64,000 nucleotides of DNA from Gossypium raimondii (taxonomy: Eukaryota > Streptophyta > Magnoliopsida > Malvales > Malvaceae): the NCBI RefSeq assembly GCF_025698545.1, contig NC_068571.1, positions 52,857,733 to 52,921,732 on the forward strand, in the 5' to 3' direction. Position 1 is the stretch's first letter. Every line of letters starts with the position of its first letter. Position numbers and translations under genes: made by a program. Shown here piece after piece: positions 25,337 through 39,473 of this stretch. The notes under the pieces were generated by a model. It made no database searches, was not told where the DNA came from, and saw only the letters and a program-made list of their open reading frames with translations.

Positions 25337-26351
25337 AATTTACTTTATATATATATAGAAAATATACCTCGTGTCTAATAATTTTAAGTAAGTATTTTTA
25401 ATGATTACCCTTTCAGAGAGGCGCCTAAGAAAAGTGGAAGACCCATACTTTAGCCATAGCCAATAGGGCCACAAATTGACATAGGTTAGACACGTCATTG
25501 TTGATGTAATGTTGACGTCATATTATGTTCAATAAAAAATACAATGTAAAATCATTGAACATGATTAAAATGATATTTAAAAAGAAAATTGATTGGTTAT
25601 ATTGTAGTCGACTTTATAAATTTAATGTGACATATTTTTCACATTTAGTGAAAAGAAAAAATTGCGAAATTAATTTTATTTACCTATGTGTAAAATATAA
25701 TAATTATTATTCGGTACATCATGAGAGTAACAGTTAAATTTCTAGAAATAATGTTAAAATGATTATATGTGTTTATTGAGATATATCCAAGATTAAAATA
25801 TGTTCAAAGTTTTTGTATTTTTCTTATTTTTAAGAATTTTTGTTTCCTTTGGCAGTGTAAATGCTAATAATAATCATACAAATTCATTTAGAAAATAGTA
25901 ATTCTAATCCTTATTTGATAATTATTTACTACATTAATAATTTTTGAACTCGACATATCATCAATTAATATTTAAAAATTAAAAATTAAATAACGAGAAA
26001 ATGATGATTTTTTAACATTACTTGTAGAATAAAAAAACTTGACCTATCAAATAATAAAAATTATTGAAACATTTCTCAAAGATTTAATTAAGATAACATA
26101 TTAAACATAAAGAAAATTTTAAATCTTATATTGATTAATCAATATGTAAAAGAAAAAAGAAAAACAAAATAAATGTTCCTTGTAAATTTCTTAACCACCA
26201 AATAAATAATAATTAAATAATTAAAATTTAAAACAAAAAGAGAGCGAAATAATTTGAGTGTGGGCCAAAGGGAGGTACAGTTATTATCTCTTTTATTTTT
26301 TTAAAATTAAATTAAATTTGAATATTATATCTCTTTTATTCGAGAGAAGAG

Positions 26352-26396
26352 AGGGGGGGAAAGTGGGCTGTGGGGGCCCATGTGGGGCCCACCCCA
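26352..26396. repeat. GGGCCC-rich inverted repeat
   Basis: A G-rich run is followed by GTGGGCTGTGGGGGCCCATG and TGGGGCCCACCCCAC; the two GGGCCCA/TGGGGCCC blocks form an imperfect palindrome in otherwise AT-rich DNA. No gene is adjacent within 5 kb on either side, so a promoter role cannot be shown. Confidence 0.6.
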
Positions 26397-27812
26397 CTAG
26401 CAATTCCAATACAGTCCAAAAAACTTTAAGTCCCTTTCAAATTTCAAACACGTAAAAGCCCAAACATAAATAATTAAATTAAATTAAATATTATATATTT
26501 ATAATATTGTGTTATTCCAATGCCCTAAATTTGGGCCCACAAACCGCCCCTCTGACTTATTAAGAATTTTAAAAGCCAAAGGTCCAAAGGTCAATCTCAA
26601 ATTTTTTTTTTTTTTTTGCATAATTCAATCAACATGCTTTGCCTAACTTTTATAAGGGGTCCAATAATTTATTTAATTTTTTATTTGAATAATTATAAAT
26701 AAAAATAATATAAATAAAATAATTATAATCAGAATCAATCCACTACAATATATAAATGGACTAATGATTCATAATTGTTGAAACTTAAACCAAAATAAAA
26801 TTAAAAAATATATATATTTTACGAATCGAAACTCAAATGTATGATCTCAAGTGATTAATTTTTAACTTTGCCTTATTTGTAAATCTATTTCTTTAAGAGT
26901 TTACAAGTATAAATATAGTATAGTAACAGGTATAATATAATTAAAAATACATGCATGAGCAATTAGAAAATATAATCAAACTAATACAAAATACAAATAG
27001 ATGAATAATAATCAGAAAATAACTGGAAAAATATATACATGACAACTCTACATGATGGAATTAAAGACCATGCATGATAATTATGCATGGTGTGACTTGA
27101 ACTTTTAAGTACCCAAGGTCTTAGCCTTTGTTAATAATGTTCATGCGCCATTAACTTTGTAAATACAAGTAAATTAAATTTTGTACAATGATAATTGTTT
27201 TGTTTTAGAGCTCCCATTACTATAATTAATTTAAATTATATTTTTATTTATGAAATCTAGTAATTTTATTCCATTTCTTCAACAATTTTCTCTTATTTAT
27301 TTAATATTTATTTTTAAATGGCAATCAACGTTAGACTGGCGTTTACCTTTCTTTTCTTTTCTTTTCCTTGACCCGACTAAAATCTACAAATTTGAATAAA
27401 TCTAATTTCACAAAACTTGTTTTTGTAATATCAAGTGATTTCTCTTTGACCCGATAAATTGACTCCAAAGTTTATACATTAATGGTTGAACTTTTAAATT
27501 TTATAGATAGAGTTAAAACTTAATTTGTTTTTATTTATTTATTTAAAACTATCCATTAAAATATATAATATTTTTCTAATACTACTTGTAAAATTAAAAC
27601 AGTACACCATCAATATATCGGGATAAATTTCAGAACTATACATGAGCGGTGATTTTCGTAAATTTATACATAAAATTTTGATTTGATCCAATTCTCACAA
27701 AATACTAACACCATTATTAATATAATATCATTTTATGTTTATATATTGCATATGTAATTAATTCTATTTATCAAGTATAAAAATAAACCGATATATTTAT
27801 TTTTTTAAATGT

Positions 27813-28002
27813 GTGTATTTGGTCCACGATAAAAATTTGACGTGTATATATAATTACACTAAATCAAAATTCATATATAAAATTACACATTAAATCAAAA
27901 TTTATGTGTATATTTAGTCAACAATAAAAGTTTTACGTGTATATATAATTACACCAAATTAAAATTCATATATCAAATTACACATAAAATTAAATTTTAT
28001 GT
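27813..28002. repeat. Tandem duplication, unit about 94 bp
   Basis: Two units share ACGTGTATATATAATTACAC, AAATTCATATAT and AAATTACACAT in the same order. A related segment is found near 32430-32520. Confidence 0.75.
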
Positions 28003-28244
28003 ATAATTTTAAAATTTGTTTAATTTTCCAACCCCAAAACGTCAAACTTTCATATTGATTACTACTTGTAAAATGTATATTCATCTACCAAAAGAGACAT
28101 GTATATTGGTCAATAAGGATGTTCATTCGTTTGAATAAAAGGTTTGAAAAATGTTAAGATATAATGCGAGTAGAGTTTTTAGATTTCATAAATGAAACAA
28201 TTTTAAACATCACGAATCTGAGAAATAAAATTTAAATAGTTTTT

Positions 28245-28490
28245 TCTCCGATCTTCGACGCTGATCATCAAATCGACTTGGATTTGAGGTATGTTCTACT
28301 ATTCATCGATGGGTATTGATTCACCGTACCAATTATCAAATTGTTGTTTGGAGCTTGCTAACCGAACTTAAAAAAACAACAACTTAGTGACTAAAATAAA
28401 AGTTTCAGATAGTTCTGTGATCATTTTATAGCTTTTTGAAATTAAGTGACCAAAACATAAACTTACTAATAATTTAGTAACATTGAATAT
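28245..28490. repeat. Truncated copy of the 24856-25336 foldback element
   Basis: Shares GACTTGGATTTGAGGTATG, GATGGGTATTGATTCACCGTA, TTGGAGCTTGCTAACCGAAC and AATTAAGTGACCAAAACATA with the right half of the fuller element; the left half is missing. Confidence 0.6.
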
Positions 28491-31400
28491 AATTTACTCA
28501 AATAAAAAATAAGATATATAATAATATTTGAAACCTAAAATAAAAAAAGTTTATTAAAGATGTATCAAATAATAACCTTATATTAATTATTTTTAAAATT
28601 AAATTAGAATACAAAAGAGTATAATATAAGCATAAAAGTTCTTACCCAAAATGATGGCATAATCAAATAAGGTAAAACTTGACATCATTCTACAAAATCT
28701 TAACATAATTATGTCCAGTAGGAAGATTAAATTTGGGTGTTTGACTAATCCCATTTGAATTGTATGCCAATTTAGTGGACAACCTCATCAAAATTAACTA
28801 TGAATATATATATTTTTGCCCTTCTATTTATCCTTTTTCTTTTAGTTGTACATGAATCTACACTTTTTATTCTTATTTGTAGGTCAAAACTTTAATTTCA
28901 CATGCTTTACTTGTAAGTGATCCAAAATCAAAAGAAGCCTTTGTTGATACTTGGAACTTTTAGGTTGTTGAAGGTGAACTTCAAAAGTAGGTTAATTTAT
29001 GTAAGGAATAAATGTTTAAAAAATTTAATCATTTATATTTAATTTTAAAGGTTTTAATGAATGATATATGATTTGATGTTTAGTTTTTAAAGTCAAATCA
29101 TTATGATATTCTGAATAATATATAAATTATTTGATATATTGTTGATGATTTCTTTTTTAATTTTAGATATTTCTCAAAGTGTAGTAAAAAAATTACATAT
29201 ATATAAATAATTAAAAAATACACATATATAATATTAATATTTTAAGTTGTAAAGCAAAAATATTTATCAAAGTGTATAAAGTAATAACTCATATATGCGT
29301 GTGTGTATATATATATATACATCAGTTACAATAGAATTAATCATTATAATCGGAAGGGAACCATACACTTACGCAATAAAAGCGGAAGGAGGGGCAAGTC
29401 CTAAAATTAGAAAATTCTATTTTAGACCCTTAACTTTTATAAATTTATATGTTAATATATAGTAAAATTATAGCTTGACCCTAAATAAATAAAATTTTAA
29501 TTTAATCCTAAAATTATAAAAATATAAGTCAATGCGATGATGAAATTGTATTTTATGATTTTTTTTTTTAGGTGAAACTTACTTATTTCATTGATCTTAT
29601 TTTATCATTTGTAGTAACAACATTAAGTTACCTGTGACATATATTCGTAGTGATGTGAGTAAACTTTTCCTTATGAAAAAAGTAATTTAGATTTACATGC
29701 TTTAATTCACACGTGTGGTGGCACGTGGGGGTAGTGACCCATCTCGGTTCTTTTGTGATTCGTCGCCTAGCGGCTTGGAGTGGAGTAGGGGCCATAAAGT
29801 TCAATTGAGTTAAAATTAATGGGCTGTCAGTCACGTGATCTGCCATGTGAGGGTAAATTTCCCTTTTGTGCGTGCGGTACAATGGGTTGGAACTATATGC
29901 TTAAACTTGTGTGATTGTCCACCGTCAGATGTACTGACATTGTTTCTATTGACTTCGTCCCCACACACTCTGATAAGAAAAATCATCATCAAACGTTTAA
30001 AATGACAGTATGGTCCGGTGATGGGATTGGAAATTGGGACCCCCTACTTTCAAATATGCTTATGTTAAATTTGGTTTAATTCAAAATTGATCCTCATATA
30101 TATTGCTTTTCTCGTTTAGGTACCTAATGTTTGTGTGTACCCTACTCAAGGGAAGAGCAATACTCAATTTTAACCGAAAAAATCAACACATTCAATTATT
30201 CCCTTTTGATCTCGATTTAATTCATTTTGACGGTCGATTCTCAATTTTTGAATCTCAAACTGATCCCACTAAAAAACCTGACATTTTTATATTATTTTTA
30301 ATTATTTAAAATATTTTTATATTTATAATATATAATAAATATACTATCATTTAAACCCAACCCCCCAAAAATGGGCTAGTTAACTGAAAAAATGGACCAA
30401 ATCAATGTTGATTCGATTTTGTTAGTTTTCTTAATTAAAATTGATCGAGTTAATTTCCTCATGTTAAAGCCAGTTCAAGAAAAATAAAAACCCGACTAAT
30501 TAAACTGATTACTCTTCCCTACCCTACTTTGAAATATCTTCCTATTAAATTTAGTTTAAAATGACAAAATTCCTTTTACAAAGTTAATTTCAGTCTAAAT
30601 CTATCATTGTCGTGAAAGAAAAATTTTAAACATTTATTCGCATATAAACAGAAAGACAATCTCTCTTGGTTTAATTTTCTTATCACCTCTAGAACCTTAG
30701 CTCTTGAAACTTAAGTGTCAAGCATTTAATAAAGTCAAATTTATTTTTGTATTAATATTTTATATATTCACGAAAAAATTTAAAAATTATATTATTTACT
30801 ATAATTTTTATTGGTATGCAATTTTATGGTCTTTCTTTTAATATCCTAATTTTAATATAAAAAATTTAATTAGTATTAAAATATTACATATGCAATATTT
30901 AAAATTAGATGTTTTATTTTATTATCATTTTAAGTTCTTACAAAGTTGTTTATTCTCAAATCAAGCCAATTAGCTCGTTGTAGGTAAGAGTTTTGAAACT
31001 TTTTTATATTAAAAGTTTATTTTGATATTTTAAATACATTAATGATAGAAGTGAAAAAGAATTTATGTAAATAGAAGCGAAGTTAGAAAATAATTTTGGA
31101 CAGCAAAAGTAAACTATAAATGTTTTGAGGGTCAAAATGTAAATTTATTATTATACTAATTTATATTCTTACAATTTCTAAAGGGATTTTAGAGTAATTC
31201 TACCAGTTTTGGGAGGCCAAGGTTATTGCCTTCCCCTCTAGCTTTGTCACTGTACGTAAAAACCATATTTAAAAAAATAAGTAAAAGATTAATGAGATTT
31301 TGATTAAAATGTTTGAGAATTTTAGTACTGTAAATTCAAGTCCAGGCTTTATTTTCCCTTAATTTTATTTTAGGTTTAAACTAAATTTTATAAAATAAAA

Positions 31401-32789
31401 ATAAAAATTGAATTGTTACCTAATTAACACATTAACTTAGTCAATAACCTAATAATAGTAGAGATTTTAAAAATTAAAATTAAATATAATAATTTATTTT
31501 AAATCTTAATATATACACATTTGAAGGAAATATATATATATGTATATATATGTACACCATTCGATCCTCCCACTAGCTTGTCTTACAAATACATATATAG
31601 ATAAGACATATATAGTTAGGAACTTACACATTCCTTTTTGTTCTGTCTTTTATATAATTGTTGTCTTAATTTGTTTCTAACCCATAATTGTCTTCAAAAT
31701 AAGAAATCAAATCGAGGGTTTTAGGGTAGAAAAGCAAGCTTTTATTGGGATCATCACAAAGAAAGAATTATGGATCTTAATTAAACCTAATTAATTTATT
31801 AATATATATAATTAAAAAAAGCATGTGATGAGGAATCCAATGATCCAAAAATGAAAAAAAAAAAACACAACCTTTGATGTTGTAATATTCGAGTTTTAAG
31901 GAAACGACATAATAAAAGAGAGTTTGAAACACAATAATTGCCGATTTCGATGTTTAATTACTTAATTAATTTGTTGGTTTCGATAGTTTAGCAGGAGGAT
32001 GATTATATAATTAACAATAGTTATAAAGAAATTATAAGCTGCGGCAAGTCATGCCAATTCAAATCTAAGATTTCGTTTTGGTATAATGACAAATAGATGA
32101 TTTTTTAATTAAATAAAATAAGTATAATATAGGTTGAAATTATTATTAATAGAATCAGTGACAATCTGGAATATCTGAGATTAAGTTTTGGGGAGTTAAT
32201 AAAATTTTAAAAATTCTAAAAGTTTAATGAGATTAAGTTCAGGGTCTAATTAATTTTTTATTTTTTGTGAGATTAATGAGAATTTTTAAAAATTTGAGGG
32301 ATCTAATAAAAATTTTCAAAAACCTTTGAGAGAGAAATGAAAATTTCAAAAGAATTTAGAGGGCCTAATTAAAATTTTCTTAACTTTTCAAGGAAAAAGC
32401 AAAATTTTCCTTTAAAGTTTTATGCATATATGTGAACTACAATTTAAGTTTCACGTGTATATTTGCACTAAAACAAAGTTTATGTATTAAATTGCACATT
32501 AAACCAAAGCTCATGTATAAATATAATATCTATCCCTAAATTAAAAGTAATTATTTGATAATCTGGCAATGAACTTATCTTTTAGAAGGGTACTGGTTCA
32601 AAAATATTGATAAGCAATTATAAGATGCAATACGTATAATTCACTATACGTAGAATTAATCATTATAAAGTACAAATCGAATACAATGATTTTTAATTAA
32701 AATTCAAAAATATACTGCTAAATAATAATCTTAAAAGTATATTTAAGTTTTTTTTTTCTTCTAAACAATCTCATTATAAGTTCATACCA

Positions 32790-32945
32790 TATCTACTCTT
32801 TTTGACACAATGCCTAAAACTACCCATAGCCCATTCCTAACTCATAAATAAGAGGATAATGCGCTTTAGCGCACTCGAACCTACACCTTCCTACATTGGT
32901 ATTAATACTCATGCAAATTGAGTTAAGACTCAATTGACGATTTAT
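32790..32945 (-). repeat. tRNA-derived SINE copy
   Basis: On the minus strand the order is an A-box-like TTAACTCAATTTGCATGA, then a B-box-like AGGTTCGAGTGCG about 45 bp later, then GCGCTAAAGCGCATTATCC and a non-tRNA tail ending GCATTGTGTCAAAAA. The B box agrees closely with the tRNA consensus GGTTCGANTCC over its core. Other copies are at 1601-1694, 45198-45352 and 50520-50670. Confidence 0.6.
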
Positions 32946-33729
32946 ATCTAAGCTTTTAAATTTATACAGCCACATAATTATTTAATGAGGAAAGAATTTC
33001 AATTAAGTAAAGTTGTATTCCATGATGCTAATTAAGTATAATTAATTTATCAAATCATGGTGTAGGGACTAAGGGACATATTCCGATCTGAGTTATTATT
33101 TAATATACAGATTTTAATATTATTTAATACAAAATTTATTAATTTTATTCTTTACAAGTGAGAAGGGTGAAGTGAGATTTGGCTATATCTTATATTCTTA
33201 TTTGGAACAATGAGGTTAATCAATCAAAGCAGATATTAAGAAAATGTTGAATATATATAAATATATTATCGTATTTTTAGTATTTTTATGTCTATTTTAT
33301 GATTTATGTTCGAATTTATGGTAGTCTCCAAGGCTCAAACACTGTATTCTCATTCAAGAATGCATGTAATGTATTTTACTATTATACCCAATACTTATAA
33401 TAATTTTTTAATTCTGCAAAAGATTTTAAAAATATCACATGTCGTATTTAATTTTATATATAATTTTAATTTATTTTAAAAATTTACTATGTGTGAAGTT
33501 TAAGCATTCCGTGTACCAGATAATAATATATTGGTTTAATTATGCTTCTATTCTCTTTACTCTTTGGACTTTTGAATTTTAGCTCATATTTATTTTCATG
33601 AATTTAGTTATTGTACTTGTCGTGTTTGAAAATTAAAGCTTAATTGACAATTTTATTAATAGATTCCCATTAAATATGAACACCTGGCATTTCAATATTC
33701 AAAAGTTGATGAGGCCTTAATGTTGTTGG

Positions 33730-33985
33730 TAGGGGCGAAACTAGAAATTTTGTTTAATGAGGACTGAGATAATACCATAATATTTTTTGGGGGCGGGGGA
33801 AAACTAAAAATATTGTAGTAAAAATTCTTAAATTGAAGTATTAATTTTCTAAAGGGGTAAAATTATAATTTTTCATTCAATCAAAGATAAAAAAGAACTA
33901 GATTGAATCTTTTAAATTTAGAGAGGGGTTATAAAGCAAATTTCCCATTTAGCCAGTGGGAGTCCAAGGTTCCTGCCTGCCCCTC
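33730..33985 (+). repeat. GGGGCGAAGCC-type dispersed repeat
   Basis: It starts TAGGGGCGAAACTAGAAATT and ends with CCTGCCTGCCCCTCC after CAGTGGGAGTCCAAGG. Start and end are imperfect inverses (AGGGGCGAA / CTGCCCCTCC), which suggests a very short terminal inverted repeat. Confidence 0.55.
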
Positions 33986-33989
33986 CTTG

Positions 33990-34230
33990 ATTATGCCTTG
34001 GTTGTTGGTTAAAATCCTTGAGCACCTGGGTTTGATTCCCACCAAACTCAATTGCGATGTGTGGGTCGGTCTTCAATTTCAACATGTGTGTATGCCATTG
34101 ATGGATTTTATTCAGTTTTTCGTTCGTTCATTCTACTTTGTATTGGATTGTAATAGGTCTTCAATTCCAACATGCGTGTATGCCATGGATTTTTTTTTCA
34201 GCTTTGTATTAGTTTGATTTTACGTTGTAG
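33990..34230 (+). repeat. SINE-like tRNA-related repeat with internal duplication
   Basis: A-box-like TGGTTGTTGGTTAAAATCC is followed by GAGCACCTGG and a B-box-like GGTTTGATTCC at 34029-34039. The tail holds a duplicated phrase beginning GGTCTTCAATT, with CAACATG and TGTATGCCAT, at 34068 and 34156. Its structure is typical of a tRNA-derived SINE, though the copy is decayed. Confidence 0.5.
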
Positions 34231-37200
34231 TTTCTCGGACATGTATTTTTACTTGTATTGTTTTTGTAAAGTAAAATTTTCAAAAAAAAAAAAACACCAA
34301 AGGTGTCATTTAAAAATTGAAGTTGAAAACATTAAGTTTCTAAAATTAATAGTAGGAAGCCTAAATTTTAAAATTCCAAGAATACAGGGATTGAGAGCAC
34401 AACTAAACCATATATATAGAAAAAGAAAAGAGAATAAAATGTAAAGAAGAAGAAGACAAGAGATAGGTGTTTGGTTCCATTCTTTGTTTTCCGGTTGGGA
34501 GAAAGGGAATTACCAGAGGAACAGAGACAAAAAATAAATAAATAAAAAGAAAAAGATAAAATAAAAAAGGAAAATAAATGAAAAGAAAATTGAAGATATC
34601 AAGGAAAAGACAGGGCGTCCCCGACAAAGATTTTGGAAGTACGGAAAAAAACAAAACAAGGCCATGTTGATCCAAATTTTATTTTATTTTTTAATTGTAA
34701 AGAAATCCGAAAAATAATGGGTTATGTTGCCACGTAGCATGTCAGATTAGCTCGGGATTTAAGGGTTTTTTTTGCTTGTTTGTTTCCAACGTTGAAATGC
34801 GGTTCAGGGGAATGTTTGTCATGGGGAATAATCCCCTTATATTATTCCAAGAGAATATTTTTATTTGTTTTATTATTATTTTTTTAGAATCACAACCAAG
34901 GATTGATGTTTTCAATTATTATTTTTATAATTACATTTCAAAAACATAATTTAATAAAATTTTCCTTAAAAACACAATTTAATAACTTTTAATAAACATA
35001 ATTTATTAATTTTAAATTTGCTATTTTCATGTAGATATATTTAAATGTAAGCAATTGAATTATATCTGCATTTACATATATATATATGAAAAATATTTTT
35101 AAAATAAAATATTTATGCGAAAAATATTTTTTATTTTTTGAAAATTTATTTTTTTAGAAATATTTATGGAAAAGACTTTGAAATTTTATCAAATAACATT
35201 GAAATCCATAAAATAAAGCTTATTTTGTTGAAATGAGCCTAAAATTCATAACCAAAAAATTAATATGAAAATCCGAACTAAATGAACCAAAATTACCCCT
35301 ACTTCGTAAACACCCAAACTTATGGAACAACAACTCTTAAAAAGAAGTTTAATCTTACTATTTAAAATAAGAAAGAAAAATATTTTGTACGCTACCAATA
35401 TAATTTGTAAACTTTACGAGCAAAGTTAAGGGTGATGACAAGTATCCTATAAGGTATAATAATACACACATATATATAAGTAGGGACAAATTTAGGGGAG
35501 CACTCAAGGGCTCAAATGGAAAAGTTGTTTTTAACCTCCCCATAAATGACAAAATTAAATTATTACGTGATAAAATTGTACTTTGCCCTTAAAAGTAAAA
35601 AATATTTTATATAATCCTTTCAAAAGTGATGAAACCATAAGGAATACAAAATAAAATTATACTTTAGCCTCAAAAAATTTATAATTTAATTTTGATCCTA
35701 AAAATAATTTTGATTCATCCCTATATAAAAGAAACGAGATACAATAACTTTTAAGTCTGTTTGTGGCATTAAAAAATAGCAGTCAAAATAAATAAAATTT
35801 TACTTTTTAAAATTTAACCAAATATTTAAATTAAAAAAATCAAACTCTATTCAACCAAAATTCAACATGTCTAGGAGTAGATGTTGGAATATATATATAT
35901 ATATTATGTTGGAAATGGTAATAATTCACTTAAAGACCTTAGGCTAATGATCTCCAAAGAACATCTAGGAAAAAGTGTGGCGTGTTTGTCGGACTTCTAT
36001 CCGATGGGCGGCTTATCCATCATCCATAGCACTATCCCTTTATTACCTCATTAATTAATCCAAACACAGCCTTACCACTATTTTTCCTCTTCTTTTACAT
36101 CACGCTGACGTCAAACATTAACCTAAGCCTTTTTGCTCTCTAATTTCTACTATGAATAAAAATAACTTTTAAAGGACCCAAAGGCCAATATCTATTTTTT
36201 TTTATTCAAGATATTCTTCGTGTTTGTTTTATAGTGCACAAAAACTATATTTTTGGACCGGCGAATTTAGAAATTCTTTTATGATAAGTTGGAATGAATT
36301 ATAAATATTCAAAAGGTTAAAATATAATTTTATCATGTATTATTTTATAATTTCATCATTTTTGAAATGTCTGGACATAGTTTTTTTCACTTTTTTGAGC
36401 TAAAGTGTAATTTTATCGTAAAATTTTTAATTCAGTGATTTTAAAAGAGTTAAATTGCAAATTTTCATTTTAATGAGGGGTAGCGGCCAAATTCCTGCCT
36501 TGCCCTTGTATTCACCCCTTTTTTTGGAATTTGTGACTACCCTTCGCAAATATTTCATCCCTAGTCCACCTAACTTAAGGTTTCAATTATTAGTTCTTTG
36601 ATTATATGTTTAATTCGACTTGATTTTATAAAAAGATTTCTTATTATAGGTTAATATTTTTGTAGTGAGAGTATATTATTATATATATTGATAGCAAATT
36701 AGCATGATTGTTGGAATTGGATTGGATTGGCTAGTTGGATTCGTTGGATTTGAAATTAATTAATATTTTAATCCGGACAAAGGGTTGAATTGAATTTTGA
36801 GTAAACCGCTCAAAACCAGTTGAGTGTGGCTAAATAATCAATTGAATAGAATTTTTCTATTTTAATATATTAATAATTTATTTAATTAAAATTGGACTAA
36901 TCTATCGAATTGATCGAATTAAAAGCGATGGTCTAACCAATTTAATTACCGATCTTATTTTAAAACCTTGAGAATTAGATTGTAATACATCACAAAATAT
37001 AAAGTTCATTATTGGATTAATTGACAATGTATAGAATTATATATGGTCAATTCAACAAAAATAATTCTTATTATATTATGGTTGCAACATATTATGTCGA
37101 TACTATATTTAAAATCCCTAATTGAGTTGACATCATAATCAATTAGGTACTAACTTAATCGGAAAATGACTAAAGTAATTTTTATACAAGTAAATTACAT

Positions 37201-39417
37201 TATTACGAGGATATTTTTATCTTTTAATATTTTTATAGAAAATCAATGCAAACTCACATATGATGGGATTTGAGCCTAAAATAGTATGAATTTTAACTCA
37301 TTTTACTGGTGGGGAGGAATCGAATTTTTTTAGTGAAATGGAATTAAATTATATTTTTCTAATTTATTAATTTATGATTTCATCATTTTAAAGAGATTAA
37401 ATATATTTTTTTATTTTTCGAGCTGTCAAAATGTAATTTTACCAAATATCAACTTAAAATTCTATTATTTAAGAAGGATTAAATTGAATATTTTTTATTT
37501 TGGGGTCAAATCCCCACTCCAGCCAAAATTTTATTTAATTGTTACATAAATTTTAATATATATTTCTATAAAACTTAGTGTAGACAACGTTTGCAATGTA
37601 ACCTCAAAAATATAATTAAGGAAACCACAAATGACAAATCCAATCTTAACTTCAACTAAGATATCATATTTTTTCTCATATTCACACCAAGGATTGTGAT
37701 GGAGAGCTAGCTTACCTACCTGTAAACATTAATATATATATTATAGTCAATAAATTATATGATGCATTATTTATTAGTTTAATAAATATTGAAAATTGTA
37801 ATCATTTATATTTTAAATGATTTTTAATAAAGTGTCGACATGCGATTAATTACAAGTGTATCAAATACAAATACTATAGGCTTAGTATGCAAATTGGTAC
37901 TGAATTTGACATTTTTACTAATGTGATACGTGTGTGTTTTTCCCCATTAATGTATTTAAATAAGTAATACATTTTGGTACCTAAAAGTAATAATATTAAC
38001 TTTTAGCGTTTAATTTGAGTTTTAGAGTTGATTTGATGAAAATTCATAATTAGTTAATAATATTAGAAATTAGCTTTCATCAAAATAATCCTAAAACTCA
38101 AATTAAATCACATCTACGGGACTATATTTTATAAACTAAATGCACAATTAACACTAAATTTATTCTATTAACAAAATCATGAAAAATTCAAACCTAATAA
38201 TATTAACAATTAACTTTCACCAAATCAACCTCTGAAACTTGAATTAACCAATAAAAGTCAACACTATTATCTTTGGGTACTAAAATATATAACTTTGTTA
38301 AATATAAGTATTAAATTGGACCAAAAATAACACAAGTACCATATTAGAAAAAAAAGTGTCAAACTCGAATGCCAAATGATATATTAAGCCAATACTATAT
38401 ATAAGAAATTAATTTTCAATATATATTATGCATTTTAGTAGAGTTTTTGTATTTATAAATCTACTATAATTAATCACTACATCATATATAATACCATCAT
38501 TAAAAATTTCAAAATCTAAAAGAAAAAATCTATAGAAAATAATGACATAATTTATTTATATAATCAATAATCACTAAACCCATGAAATAATTGTGACTCT
38601 ATATATATTTAGCCAATAATTGTCATTTTAGCCTATTGACTAAATTTGCTCATCTGTCAAGTTATTGATAATTGGATAGTATAATTTCATTAACTCATCT
38701 TACAAGGTACTTGTCAATTAAATATGCATTTAATCACTTCTTATCCATTACGATTAATTATTAGGGTATTTTGAAAAGTTTTAAAATTTGATGTATTTAT
38801 TTGTGACATGTTTGAGTAATTTTATAATTAGAGATTGACAGGGATAATTAATTACTGACGACTCTCAAATTTTTCTAATTATATAATTTTGTAATTATAA
38901 TATGTATAGTTACACTTTTTTATAATTATTACACATAATAATTAATAAAGTGGATTTAACACATGATTTCTTGTTAATATTTTAATAATTATATTAAGTT
39001 TATTAATGTACTAGATACGAGTTAATAATTTATTATTAGTGTATCAAATACTAACTCATAATTTAAAAAAAAATGAGAATTGGTTCCACCTTTTGTGTCC
39101 CACTTTGAGAAAGCAAAAGTAGAGAGAAAAAAAGCAAACAAAGAAAAGAAATAACATAAAAAAAATAATAAAGAAAGAAAGAAAGAAAGAAAAAGGCAAA
39201 GCAATAATAAAATAACTCAAAAGCCTCAATGATTTAAATTCTCTCATGGAATAGAACTTTGAGAGAAAAACAGTCATCATTTCTCTTAAATTCCCTTCTC
39301 TACTTAAGCCACAAAATTTATAAACTCTCAAAGTTTCTCTGCAAAGACTTGTTTGGGAGCTATGAAAGTGAAAGAAAAAAAATAAGGAGCAACATAGAAA
39401 GTTTTTCTAGTTACTAA

Positions 39418-39422
39418 CATCG

Positions 39423-39468
<46 letters not shown>
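39418..39468 (+). repeat. (CAT)n microsatellite in the bHLH 5' leader
   Basis: About 16 CAT/ATC units run to within 6 bases of the start codon at 39474. On this strand the repeat contains no ATG, so it adds no upstream start. A (GAAA)n-like purine tract lies farther up at about 39165-39195. Confidence 0.95.
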
Positions 39469-39473
39469 AGGCC

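Larger units (their letters stand above)
21300..39060. other. Gene-free, repeat-rich desert
   Basis: About 17.8 kb without a recognisable gene. Open frames are short and AT-driven, often only homopeptides of Phe, Ile, Lys and Asn. The content I can name is dispersed repeats, listed separately: a tandem pair of SINE-like units, several GGGGCGAAGCC-family copies (about 22621-22860, 29380-29570, 31060-31255, 33730-33985, 35480-35735, 36250-36540, 37300-37530), foldback elements, and AGCTCGAG-rich segments (about 23930-24120 and 24635-24835). I see no intact retrotransposon or LTR pair. Confidence 0.65.

Noticed and set aside
29628..29882. 84-codon open frame on the minus strand in a GC-richer patch
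   Set aside because: It begins with a TTG rather than an ATG, matches nothing I recognise, and has no splice-linked neighbours.
34403..34675. 90-codon Phe/Leu-rich open frame on the minus strand, seemingly membrane-spanning
   Set aside because: It is the reverse of an AAAG/AAAT-rich tract; hydrophobic content follows from low-complexity DNA.
35940..36095. Candidate MITE ending CCAAACACAGCCTTA
   Set aside because: The right end looks Tourist-like, but the matching left end (GGCGTGTTTG) is imperfect and lacks a matching TTA/TAA flank.
39022..39331. Phe/Leu-rich open frames opposite the bHLH leader
   Set aside because: They are antisense to a purine-rich 5' leader with GAAA repeats and have no homology signal.
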